A stretch of 7,896 nt of DNA from the NCBI GenBank assembly GCA_005879255.1, contig VBKY01000122.1:1-7896 (forward strand), in the 5' to 3' direction. The notes under the pieces were generated by a model that was given only the letters and a program-made list of their open reading frames with translations, was not told the origin of the DNA and made no database searches. This DNA comes from Deltaproteobacteria bacterium (GTDB lineage Bacteria; Desulfobacterota_B; Binatia; UBA9968). This document shows positions 1 through 5,258 of this stretch, one piece after another. Within the stretch, counting starts at the first letter, position 1; each line of letters opens with the position of its first letter. A program made the position numbers and the translations under genes.

Positions 1-547
1 CGCCTTTGCCACGGAGATCTATTCAGAGCCCACCTTGTCCGCTTCCCAAGCATTCCAAACAAGAGCTTTATTTAATTTGGTTGTTCAGAAATCGAAAGTA
101 CTTAGCCTCGGTAAAAGCAGACTGGAAACCAAGAGCGCATTTGTCACTTACACCAACGAATTCTTTGCGGGCAAGACGAACGCATTGAAGGTCCAGTTTT
201 TCACTCAGCCGATCGTAGAGGAGGCGAAGGCTAAGCTACTGAGGGACGACAACCACGAAATAAGCCGGGGCGGCTATGCCGCCCTTGTTCTGTTCTTGGA
301 TGCACGAAATCAGATTTGGCAAGTAAACTTAACCTATGTGATCCCAGGCACGACGGTTGTAAGGACGGTGGCATCGAATCGTGAGGAACTGACGAAATAT
401 TTTTCTGACTACCACTTCGATCAAAATCGTCTGCGACTGAAGAGCAAGGGAAGTCACAACACAGGACCAGATTCGAAGGAAGAAATAATAACTCTTTCCT
501 GGGACACGGATCTAGATGTTCCGGTATTCGACCAAACTAAGAAATGA
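1..547 (+). CDS. Unknown exported protein, 3' part (gene enters from the left edge)
   Basis: The frame is open from base 2 to the TGA at 545-547, giving 181 residues with no stop. The first residues read A-F-A-T-E-I-Y, which looks like the end of a signal peptide (an AxA cleavage site followed by a polar mature N-terminus). The true start therefore probably lies just left of the window, and the TTG at 35 is not needed. The mature part has no membrane segment. It is a mix of beta-prone stretches (LKVQFFTQPIVEE, YAALVLFLDARNQIWQVNLTYVIPG) and ends with a charged tail (DTDLDVPVFDQTKK). I do not recognise a family. The stop lies 44 bases before the left core of an attC-like site, so this is most likely the first visible gene cassette. 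The coding frame is convincing; the function is unknown. Confidence 0.7.
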   Translation, partial: AFATEIYSEPTLSASQAFQTRALFNLVVQKSKVLSLGKSRLETKSAFVTYTNEFFAGKTNALKVQFFTQPIVEEAKAKLLRDDNHEISRGGYAALVLFLDARNQIWQVNLTYVIPGTTVVRTVASNREELTKYFSDYHFDQNRLRLKSKGSHNTGPDSKEEIITLSWDTDLDVPVFDQTKK

Positions 548-591
548 GTCTGCATATTCGGATGAAGCGAAACATCATTTGCAGACCAACG

Positions 592-684
592 GCATAACAA
601 GCCCTTTGGAGCGGACGCGGCGTGACGACGACGTGTCTCTTGTTGGGGCGCGGCCCGCGGGCGCTCAGCCGCAAATCGTTAGAC
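592..684 (+). repeat. attC-like cassette recombination site 1
   Basis: The left core GCATAAC is at 592-598 and the right core GTTAGAC at 678-684; the right core fits the integron consensus GTTRRRY and the left core is its imperfect complement (5 of 7). The arms pair as CGCGG (616-620) with CCGCG (655-659) and GAGCG (609-613) with CGCTC (662-666). That gives the folded single-strand hairpin expected of an attC of about 93 bases. It lies between the stop of the first gene and the ribosome binding site of the rhodanese gene, the usual place for a cassette boundary. Inferred from sequence and pairing only. Confidence 0.7.
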
Positions 685-685
685 G

Positions 686-693
686 AAAAGGAG
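686..693 (+). promoter_or_regulatory. Ribosome binding site that fixes the rhodanese start
   Basis: AAAAGGAG lies 6 bases before the ATG at 700. The longer reading frame from 622 begins inside the attC-like site and has no comparable site, so 700 is chosen. The motif directly follows the right attC core, typical of a cassette whose gene starts close to the recombination point. Confidence 0.75.
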
Positions 694-699
694 AAATTT

Positions 700-1476
700 A
701 TGAGGCGAAATGCTTTGATCTTCACCTTCACGCTAACGGTGGAATTCGCACTGACAGCGATAGTGACGCTAGACACGACCGGCGTGGCGATCGCTCAGGG
801 CGGCAGCATCTATGAGGCAACGCTGGCCGAGCCTAATCAGAAAACCCAGGAAGTCAGCACGGAGGTAGTCCGGCGCATCTTGGCCGAGGGCAGCGCCATC
901 GTCCTGGATACCCGGAAACGTTCGGAATACGTGGCTGGCCACATTCCGGGCGCGCGGAACGTTGACGCTCCGGCGTCCGGGTCCGTCGCCGCGGTCGAGC
1001 GTTTAGTGAGCGGAGATAAGAGCAAGGCGCTGGTGCTCTACTGCAACGGTCCGTTCTGCCAAGCCAGCAGGCGGCTCAGTGAGCAGTTGGTCGCCGCCGG
1101 GTTCACAAATGTGCGGCGATACCAACTCGGTATCCCGATTTGGCGCGCACTCGGCGGGCCGACCGAGATCGAGTTAGAAGGGATACTCCGAATCTTCAAG
1201 GTCGACCAGACGGCCGTGTTCTTCGATGCCCGGTCTGCCGAGGAATTTGCGAAGGGAAGCCTCCCAGGGACGCACAACGTTCCAGCCGACAAACTCGCGT
1301 CGGATGGACTGGCGAAAGCCCCGCTGCCGACAGATGACTTCAATACACGCATCGTTCTGTTCGGACGCGATTCTACTCAAGCGCGCACACTCGCCGATGC
1401 GCTTAGTAAGCGCCCTTGGCACAATGTGACTTACTTCCCCGGCACCTTCGAGACGCTGAGGACCGCGATCAAGTAA
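700..1476 (+). CDS. Exported tandem rhodanese-domain protein
   Basis: This 258-residue protein has two rhodanese-like domains (sulfur carrier or sulfurtransferase fold). Residues 1-32 form a probable signal peptide: Arg-Arg at 2-3, a hydrophobic stretch, and a VAIA/Q cleavage site near 32. It would act outside the inner membrane. Domain 1 (about 50-152) has the typical LDTRKRSEYVAGHIPGARNV segment and an active-site loop C-N-G-P-F-C-Q-A-S-R starting at Cys115, with a second cysteine at 120. Domain 2 (about 158-257) keeps the fold signature (FFDARSAEEFAKGSLPGTHNV) but has FGRDSTQ where the catalytic cysteine loop should be, so it is probably catalytically dead. In the family such exported proteins are linked to thiol, thiosulfate or sulfide chemistry; the substrate here is unknown. 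It is flanked by attC-like sites, so it is a cassette gene. The family call is strong; the role is inferred. Confidence 0.88.
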   Translation: MRRNALIFTFTLTVEFALTAIVTLDTTGVAIAQGGSIYEATLAEPNQKTQEVSTEVVRRILAEGSAIVLDTRKRSEYVAGHIPGARNVDAPASGSVAAVERLVSGDKSKALVLYCNGPFCQASRRLSEQLVAAGFTNVRRYQLGIPIWRALGGPTEIELEGILRIFKVDQTAVFFDARSAEEFAKGSLPGTHNVPADKLASDGLAKAPLPTDDFNTRIVLFGRDSTQARTLADALSKRPWHNVTYFPGTFETLRTAIK

Positions 1477-1528
1477 GAGGTCTTTGTGAACAGCGTTGTC
1501 CAAGAAACGGGAGCCAGTACGTTGTCAC

Positions 1529-1627
1529 GCCTAACTAACCCGTTGTACCCGTCCGCGGCGATGCAGCGGTTCCGGATGAATGCGACAGCACGCGTTTTAG
1601 CCGCGGTGGGTGACCGCAGCATCAGAC
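1529..1627 (+). repeat. Degenerate attC-like site 2
   Basis: The left core GCCTAAC (1529-1535) matches the RYYYAAC consensus. The arms pair as ACCC (1547-1550) with GGGT (1608-1611) and CCGCGGC (1553-1559) with GCCGCGG (1600-1606). The expected right core is replaced by ATCAGAC (1621-1627), which differs from GTTAGAC at two positions, including the conserved G and the second T. On the bottom strand the AAC that integrases cut is lost, so the site is probably inactive. The 52 bases between the preceding stop and this site hold nothing recognisable. Confidence 0.55.
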
Positions 1628-1640
1628 GACGAGAGACATT

Positions 1641-2078
1641 GTGCCCGCTGCCGATTCCGAATGGTTCTTTCCTGCGTTCGTAGTGTTCTGGTTGGCGATC
1701 TGTGGTTTGCTTTCGCTAATGGGCGGGTGGTATCAATTAGCCGAAAAATTTAAGAGTGATGAGCCAATTGACGGCGAACGATTTCGCTTTCGCTCCGGCG
1801 CTATCGGTTGGGGCGCGTTCCCCGTTAGTTACGGAAGCTGCCTTTTTGCAACGGTTGGCTCTACGGGCCTCGCGCTGTCCGTTCTGTTTCCTTTTCGCTT
1901 TCTACATCCTCGGCTTGTAATTCCTTGGTCCGCCGTTGTGCGATGTGAACACGTGAGGTTTTGGTTCATGAAGCAAGTGGCGGTTCACGTTTCTGGTTTT
2001 AGTCGTCGCCTTCTATTTGGAGACGGTCTCGGTAACAAAATTCTTGAGGCGTGGACCCAATCACGCGGAGCATCATGA
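1641..2078 (+). CDS. Small membrane protein of unknown function (cassette gene)
   Basis: This is a 145-residue protein starting at GTG 1641, with a weak purine-rich stretch (GAGAGA, 1631-1636) just upstream and no better in-frame start before residue 27. It has two hydrophobic segments, about residues 9-29 (FFPAFVVFWLAICGLLSLMGG) and 65-84. A hydrophilic segment (FKSDEPIDGERFRFRSGAIG) lies between them. The last third (RLVIPWSAVVRCEHVRFWFMKQVAVHVSGFSRRLLFG) is beta-rich, reminiscent of the PH-like domains often placed after two helices; that resemblance is only an impression. It lies between a degenerate attC (1529-1627) and a very good one (2085-2168), so it is a cassette gene. I cannot give it a function. 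Confidence 0.72.
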   Translation: MPAADSEWFFPAFVVFWLAICGLLSLMGGWYQLAEKFKSDEPIDGERFRFRSGAIGWGAFPVSYGSCLFATVGSTGLALSVLFPFRFLHPRLVIPWSAVVRCEHVRFWFMKQVAVHVSGFSRRLLFGDGLGNKILEAWTQSRGAS

Positions 2079-2084
2079 ATCGTC

Positions 2085-2168
2085 CTCTAACCCGCCGCTT
2101 GAGCCGCCGGCGAGTTTCAGGGCTGGGTGATTTTATTTCGGTAACGGCTCAGCGGCATAACGTTAGAC
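2085..2168 (+). repeat. attC cassette recombination site 3 (best in window)
   Basis: The left core is CTCTAAC (2085-2091) and the right core GTTAGAC (2162-2168), complementary at 6 of 7 positions. The arms GCCGCTTGAGCCG (2094-2106) and CGGCTCAGCGGC (2145-2156) are perfectly complementary except for one extra T at 2099/2100. An unpaired base in one arm is exactly the extrahelical feature that lets integron integrases recognise the folded bottom strand. The loop between the arms is about 38 bases, partly AT-rich. The site begins 7 bases after the stop of the preceding gene. At 84 bases it is within the normal attC size range. Confidence 0.85.
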
Positions 2169-2197
2169 AGCAGAAATGCCTCGAGCAATGGATGAAT

Positions 2198-2202
2198 GGA
2201 GA
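2198..2202 (+). promoter_or_regulatory. Ribosome binding site favouring the ATG at 2209
   Basis: GGAGA lies 6 bases before ATG 2209. The earlier ATG at 2176 has no such site, and the 11 residues it would add (MPRAMDEWRKR) are not typical of the ABM fold, which begins with the IRIVAIV strand. Confidence 0.5.
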
Positions 2203-2208
2203 AAGAGA

Positions 2209-2540
2209 ATGCCGGAAAACTCAATAAGAATAGTTGCTATAGTAGCTAACCCGGATAGGGTGGACCAAGTCCGCTCAATCCTTAGTGACCTGGTTGAACC
2301 AACCTGCAATGAGTCAGGCGGTATCAGCTATGAACTGCTACAGAATCGAACTGACGAAACAGACTTTACCTTTGTAGAGGAATGGGAGAGTGATGCAGCA
2401 ATAGATGCTCCTTAACGACAAAACCCATAAGGGATGCATTAACAAAGCTGCCGGGGCTAGTTTCAGGTGAGCCGGATATAAGGAGATATAGTTTGGTGAA
2501 GAAAGCGAACAAGGCGCGGACAGGACCAACCGCTGGCTAA
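2209..2540 (+). pseudogene. ABM-domain (antibiotic biosynthesis monooxygenase-like) gene broken by a one-base deletion
   Basis: Read from 2209, the protein begins MPENSIRIVAIVANPDRVD and continues through NESGGISYELLQN and FTFVEEWES, a clear ABM/YgiN-type ferredoxin-like fold. Members are small dimeric, cofactor-free monooxygenases or quinol-oxidising enzymes. The frame stops at 2413-2415, just after AIDAP. Shifting frame at about 2410-2412 continues the family sequence as LTTKPIRDALTKLPGLVSG, then EPDIRRYSLVKK, and ends at TAA 2538-2540. The family normally has His-Leu at the junction; here CC-TTA replaces an expected CAY-TTA, so one base is missing. Restored length is about 110 residues, normal for the family. 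The restored stop overlaps the left core of the next attC, as in an intact cassette, which supports the shifted frame. A sequencing error is the main alternative to real decay. Confidence 0.78.
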
Positions 2541-2619
2541 CAATTGCTTGAACCGAAGCGCGGCGGACGGGTTTTGCCATTGGCATTGCGCGCCGCGCCC
2601 AGTTAGGCAAGCGTTAGCC
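2535..2619 (+). repeat. attC cassette recombination site 4
   Basis: The left core GGCTAAC (2535-2541) and right core GTTAGCC (2613-2619) are exact complements. The inner arms pair as GCGCGGC (2558-2564) with GCCGCGC (2592-2598). The outer arm TTGCTTGAAC (2544-2553) pairs with GTTAGGCAA (2602-2610) if one mismatch and one extra base near 2550 are allowed, the usual attC pattern. The total of 85 bases is normal. The TAA at 2538-2540 inside the left core serves as stop for the repaired ABM frame. Confidence 0.82.
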
Positions 2620-2651
2620 AGGCAGGTCGTCACGGCAACGGCAAGGTACAC

Positions 2652-3335
2652 ATGTCCATCTTCAAATTGATCGCCGGTGTCGTCTTCAATGTAGCCATCT
2701 TTGCTGGCTTACTATTTTTGCCGGCAGGTACGCTGGACTGGTGGCGTGCTTGGGTGTTTCTTGGGGTGGTTTTGGTTGGCACCGTGGCGAGCACAGTGAT
2801 CATCTTCCGCGTCAACAAGGGCTTGCTCGAGGAACGCTTCAAACCACCCCTACAAAAGGGACAGCCGCTTGCAGACAAGGTCGTCGTGGTCCTGCTTATC
2901 GCCACATTCGTCAGTTTGATTGTTTTCATTCCCCTGGACCTGTTCCGATTTCGTCTAATGACCAAACCCGGAACACTCGTTTCGTTTTTGGGGCTCGTTC
3001 TTTTTGTCGTGGGTTGGTGCATCATGACCCTCGCCTTAAGGGAGAATGCTTTCGCGGCGCCGGTGGTGAAGCATCAAGAAGAAAGACAACAAACGGTGAT
3101 CGATAACGGAGTCTACGGCGTCGTGCGTCATCCGATGTACGCGGGCGCTGTCCCCCTGCTGGTCGGCATGCCGCTGTGGCTGGAATCCTACGCCGCGGCT
3201 ATGCTAGCCAGCTTTCCGATCGGGACGCTCGCTGTGCGGATCTTGGTCGAGGAACAGTTCCTTAGACGAGAACTGGCGGGCTACGACGCCTATACGAAAA
3301 GAGTCCGGTACCGGATGATCCCGTTTGTCTGTTAG
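2652..3335 (+). CDS. Isoprenylcysteine carboxyl methyltransferase-family membrane protein
   Basis: This 227-residue integral membrane protein has hydrophobic segments at about 5-24, 33-53, 77-97, 108-128 and a split stretch at 165-195. The C-terminal half carries the ICMT/PEMT signature: NGVYGVVRHPMYAG at 152-165, whose Arg-His-Pro forms part of the S-adenosylmethionine site. It is followed by EEQFLRRELAGYDAYTKRVRYR at about 200-221. Family members use S-adenosylmethionine to methylate a lipophilic acceptor at the inner membrane; bacterial acceptors are mostly unknown, so prenylcysteine activity should not be assumed. AAGG at 2643-2646 lies 5 bases before the ATG. The gene directly follows attC site 4 and is a cassette gene. 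The sequence is complete, with normal length and intact motifs. Confidence 0.88.
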   Translation: MSIFKLIAGVVFNVAIFAGLLFLPAGTLDWWRAWVFLGVVLVGTVASTVIIFRVNKGLLEERFKPPLQKGQPLADKVVVVLLIATFVSLIVFIPLDLFRFRLMTKPGTLVSFLGLVLFVVGWCIMTLALRENAFAAPVVKHQEERQQTVIDNGVYGVVRHPMYAGAVPLLVGMPLWLESYAAAMLASFPIGTLAVRILVEEQFLRRELAGYDAYTKRVRYRMIPFVC

Positions 3336-3370
3336 CCAGTCAGGCTACGACCTCATATCGAACGTTAGAA
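3331..3370 (+). repeat. Partial or decayed attC remnant 5
   Basis: GTTAGAA (3364-3370) resembles a right attC core and lies just before the next gene, where a cassette boundary is expected. Upstream only a small hairpin is visible (TAGCC 3333-3337 with GGCTA 3343-3347), and there is no left core of the RYYYAAC type. The whole gap between genes is 55 bases, too short for a full attC of the type seen elsewhere here. Probably a truncated site; weak call. Confidence 0.3.
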
Positions 3371-3390
3371 GGTAGCGACAGGAAACGCTT

Positions 3391-3744
3391 ATGACAAAGA
3401 AACTGGCAATTACTCTTGCGGTACTTATGCTCGCCATAGTTGCGTGGGGACTGTTTCTTGAAAGTAATGCCGTAACAATCGTAATCAACGGGCAGCAAGT
3501 GACCGGACCACTAAAGGGTGCGATCGAAGCGGCCGGACTGGTCGTGGCGTTGATCGCCCTTTTTTGTGCAGCAATCCTTTTGCTGTTTGTCTTCGCGGGA
3601 ATTGGCGTTATCGTGTTGGGCTGCTTTATCTTTGTCGGTATAATCCTGGCGTGGCTTACATTTCCTTTCTTGCTTCCCTTGCTCATTCCCTTGGCTATCC
3701 TTTGGGGATTCGTCGCCATCGCGCGGAGGACGAGCACATCATGA
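3391..3744 (+). CDS. Small hydrophobic membrane protein of unknown function (cassette gene)
   Basis: This is a 117-residue protein. Residues 4-23 (KLAITLAVLMLAIVAWGLFL) form a signal-anchor helix. A short polar loop (ESNAVTIVINGQQVTGPLKGAIE) follows and would lie outside the inner membrane if the positive-inside rule holds. Two long hydrophobic stretches follow, about 46-74 and 75-112, and could hold two or three helices. The C-terminus is short and basic (ARRTSTS). ACAGGA at 3378-3383 is a suitable ribosome binding site 7 bases before the ATG. There are no catalytic motifs and no family that I can name. The gene sits between a remnant attC and another degenerate attC, so it is a cassette gene. 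The coding call is good because of frame length, start signal and hydrophobic periodicity. Confidence 0.72.
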   Translation: MTKKLAITLAVLMLAIVAWGLFLESNAVTIVINGQQVTGPLKGAIEAAGLVVALIALFCAAILLLFVFAGIGVIVLGCFIFVGIILAWLTFPFLLPLLIPLAILWGFVAIARRTSTS

Positions 3745-3755
3745 TTAGAACGGTC

Positions 3756-3818
3756 TCCTAACTATCACTGAAGCGGACGCGGCTGAGTACCCGCGTAGCT
3801 CAGTTTCTGTTTCAGAAG
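3756..3818 (+). repeat. Degenerate short attC-like site 6
   Basis: A left core ending in CCTAAC (3757-3762) is followed by arms that fold well. ACTG (3767-3770) pairs with CAGT (3801-3804), AGC (3772-3774) with GCT (3798-3800), and ACGCGG (3777-3782) with CCGCGT (3791-3796), leaving an unpaired A at 3771 and an 8-base loop. This is the compact 60-base attC form. The right end reads GTTTCAGAAG (3809-3818) where GTTAGAAG would be expected, as if two bases had been inserted in the core, so the site may be inactive. Confidence 0.5.
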
Positions 3819-3819
3819 G

Positions 3820-4185
3820 AGTAGCTTTTATCTTTATGCAGATTTCGGAGCATGCGAGGCTCGCCAGAGTGCACGCGGATTACCGTTGTTTCGCGTGGTA
3901 TTGCTTCTTGTCACGCTGCCCGTCGTCAGTCTGGAGGAGGTTGCTGAGTTCGTCGAGTTCGTCGAAGAGGCTGGTCGCTCGGAGGTCACGGAGCGAGTGT
4001 TGGGGGCATCTCGCCGCCACGACATTTGTCATTGCATGTCAGTTGCCGACGTCGGACATCGACGATGATGGCTACAATGCCATCAGCCACTTTCTTACAT
4101 TTTTCGTGGAGCACTGCGGCGCATGATTCAGGCCGACGGCGAGGGTTTCTATGAGGGAGACAAACTGATCTTACCGTTGAAATGA
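3820..4185 (+). pseudogene. Frameshifted unknown cassette gene
   Basis: No single frame spans this interval, but protein-like stretches line up across two frames. The frame of base 3841 reads GACEARQSARGLPLF, then RVVLLLVTLPVVSLEEVAEF and VEFVEEAGRSEVTERVLG. The next frame takes over near 4000-4015 with ATTFVIACQLPTSDIDDDG and YNAISHFLTFFVEHCG. Near 4118-4126 the first frame returns with MIQADGEGFYEGDKLILPLK and stops at TGA 4183-4185. Two compensating one-base shifts would give one protein of about 110-120 residues. The rebuilt stop lies 7 bases before a left attC core (4193-4199), as expected for a cassette. The start is unclear; ATG 3836 is in the other frame. I recognise no family. Alternatives are two sequencing errors, or no gene at all. 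Confidence 0.42.
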
Positions 4186-4192
4186 GCAACCC

Positions 4193-4242
4193 GCCTAACA
4201 GGTGCTACACCCGGCGCCAGCTGCAGCTCGTAACTGAACGGG
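4193..4242 (+). repeat. Truncated attC-like remnant 7
   Basis: The left core GCCTAAC (4193-4199) fits the consensus. It is followed by a small hairpin (GGTG 4201-4204 with CACC 4208-4211) and the palindromes GGCGCC (4213-4218) and CAGCTG (4219-4224). No right core GTTRRRY is visible before the next gene; CGTAACTGAACGG occupies its place. Its position between two genes supports a decayed cassette boundary. Confidence 0.35.
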
Positions 4243-4249
4243 AGATTTA

Positions 4250-4990
4250 ATGAACCTCTATCGGGTCACTCTGGACGGATGTCATGCAGCCAATGGTCTT
4301 GTGGTGGTGGTTGACGTTCTGCGCGCTTTTACAACCGCCGCGACTGCTTTTGCAAGAAAGGCGGAGGAGATTCTGCTCGTTTCATCTGTGGAGGAAGCTT
4401 TCGAACTTCGAGCACGATATCCTGACTACCTCTTGATCGGAGAGGTCGATGGCTTACCGGTGGATGGGTTTGATTTGCCAAATTCTCCATCCGCCCTTCA
4501 GGATCTCAATCTTAGTTCCAAGCGATTGGTTCAAAGGACCACTGCGGGGACGCAAGGAGTTGTGCGCGCCACTAGTGCTGAGAGACTTCTCGCCGCAAGC
4601 CTATGTGTGGCTTCCGCCACGTGTGAATACATCAAGAGCCTGAATCCGACTTCGGTCACATTTGTGGAAACGGGGGCTCGTGGCGCGGGTAGTGGAGACG
4701 AAGATACGGCATGCGCCGACTATATGGCCGGTCTTCTCGATGGAACTCCGCTCGCGTTCGATGAAATTGAGCGGCGTGTGCGGAACTCACGAGCTGCGCA
4801 GAAGTTTGTAGGTGACAATCATTCTGCATTTCCGAAGGCAGATCTAGAGCAAGCCCTGAAAATCGATTGTTTCGACTTCTCGCTGGAGGCACAACGTCGG
4901 AACGGCCAGCTTGTATTAAGGGCGGTTCGTCACGGGGCTACGACTGAGCTGCTTAAGCAGCAGTGTCGGCAGAATGAGGGTGCGGACTAA
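4250..4990 (+). CDS. comB: ComB-family protein, 2-phosphosulfolactate phosphatase-like
   Basis: This 246-residue protein belongs to the ComB family, Mg2+-dependent phosphatases first known from coenzyme M biosynthesis, where they convert (2R)-2-phospho-3-sulfolactate to 3-sulfolactate plus phosphate. Visible family motifs are VVVVDVLRAFTTAATAF at 18-34 (Asp22), LIGEVDGLPVDGFDLPNSP at 62-80, LVQRTTAGTQGVV at 93-105, and SGDEDTACADYMAG at 148-161 with its acidic cluster. The length is normal and nothing looks truncated. ComB homologues are widespread in bacteria that make no coenzyme M, so the real substrate here is uncertain. No ComA or ComC partner is visible. GGGAGA (4239-4244) lies 5 bases before the ATG. 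The stop TAA (4988-4990) lies within a left attC core, so this is a cassette gene. It appears to be the last cassette. Confidence 0.85.
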   Translation: MNLYRVTLDGCHAANGLVVVVDVLRAFTTAATAFARKAEEILLVSSVEEAFELRARYPDYLLIGEVDGLPVDGFDLPNSPSALQDLNLSSKRLVQRTTAGTQGVVRATSAERLLAASLCVASATCEYIKSLNPTSVTFVETGARGAGSGDEDTACADYMAGLLDGTPLAFDEIERRVRNSRAAQKFVGDNHSAFPKADLEQALKIDCFDFSLEAQRRNGQLVLRAVRHGATTELLKQQCRQNEGAD

Positions 4991-5112
4991 CCACTTGAGC
5001 GCATCGGCGAGCAGGTTGTGATGATGGAGCAGGCAGTGCCTTCTGAAATTGAGTTATGGAAGCAACCGACTGAAGCTTCGGCTCGCCTCACGCTCAGCCG
5101 AGGCGTTGAGGC
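4985..5112 (+). repeat. Long attC-like site 8 at the right end of the array
   Basis: The left core GACTAAC (4985-4991) includes the stop codon of the ComB gene. TGAGCG (4996-5001) pairs exactly with CGCTCA (5091-5096) and GGCGAGC (5006-5012) with GCTCGCC (5081-5087), with a small internal loop (4 against 3 bases) between them. The right end is GTTGAGGC (5105-5112), a one-base-longer variant of GTTAGGC. The loop is about 68 bases, so the site of roughly 128 bases is like the long VCR-type attC sites. No further attC-like spacer is seen to the right. Confidence 0.5.
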
Positions 5113-5258
5113 CGCAATCAGTGATTGTCGACTGAGGAAGAGCGATAACTTGGCAGTCAGCCCCGACTATGATCAGGATAACCGCAGATGGTATGATTCA
5201 GCCATAAAGCTGGACTTGGTCGTTGAATGTTTTAATTTAATTAGAGGCGGGCAAGGCC
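5113..5258. other. Non-coding interval between cassette array and chromosomal-type genes
   Basis: I see no convincing gene here. The open frame from 5018 to 5290 runs through the long attC-like site and ends inside the next gene, so it is not accepted. The stretch before the next start is AT-rich (about 5226-5243) with a TTGGTC at 5216-5221, but there is no properly spaced -10 box. A promoter for the downstream genes probably lies here, yet I cannot place it. Confidence 0.4.

Noticed and set aside
622..699. Upstream extension of the rhodanese gene to 622
   Set aside because: It lies inside the attC-like site, adds 26 residues before a normal signal peptide, and the strong AAAAGGAG site fits the ATG at 700.
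2630..3025. 131-residue open frame on the minus strand
   Set aside because: It is antisense to the clear ICMT-family gene, and its Thr/Lys/Asn-rich composition is what the reverse complement of membrane-protein codons gives.
3345..3737. 130-residue open frame on the minus strand
   Set aside because: It is an antisense shadow of the small hydrophobic membrane protein; low-complexity composition and no start signal.
5082..5106. CGCCTC / GAGGCG inverted repeat as a rho-independent terminator
   Set aside because: No U-run follows, and the bases pair better over the longer distance as part of the attC-like site at 4985-5112.
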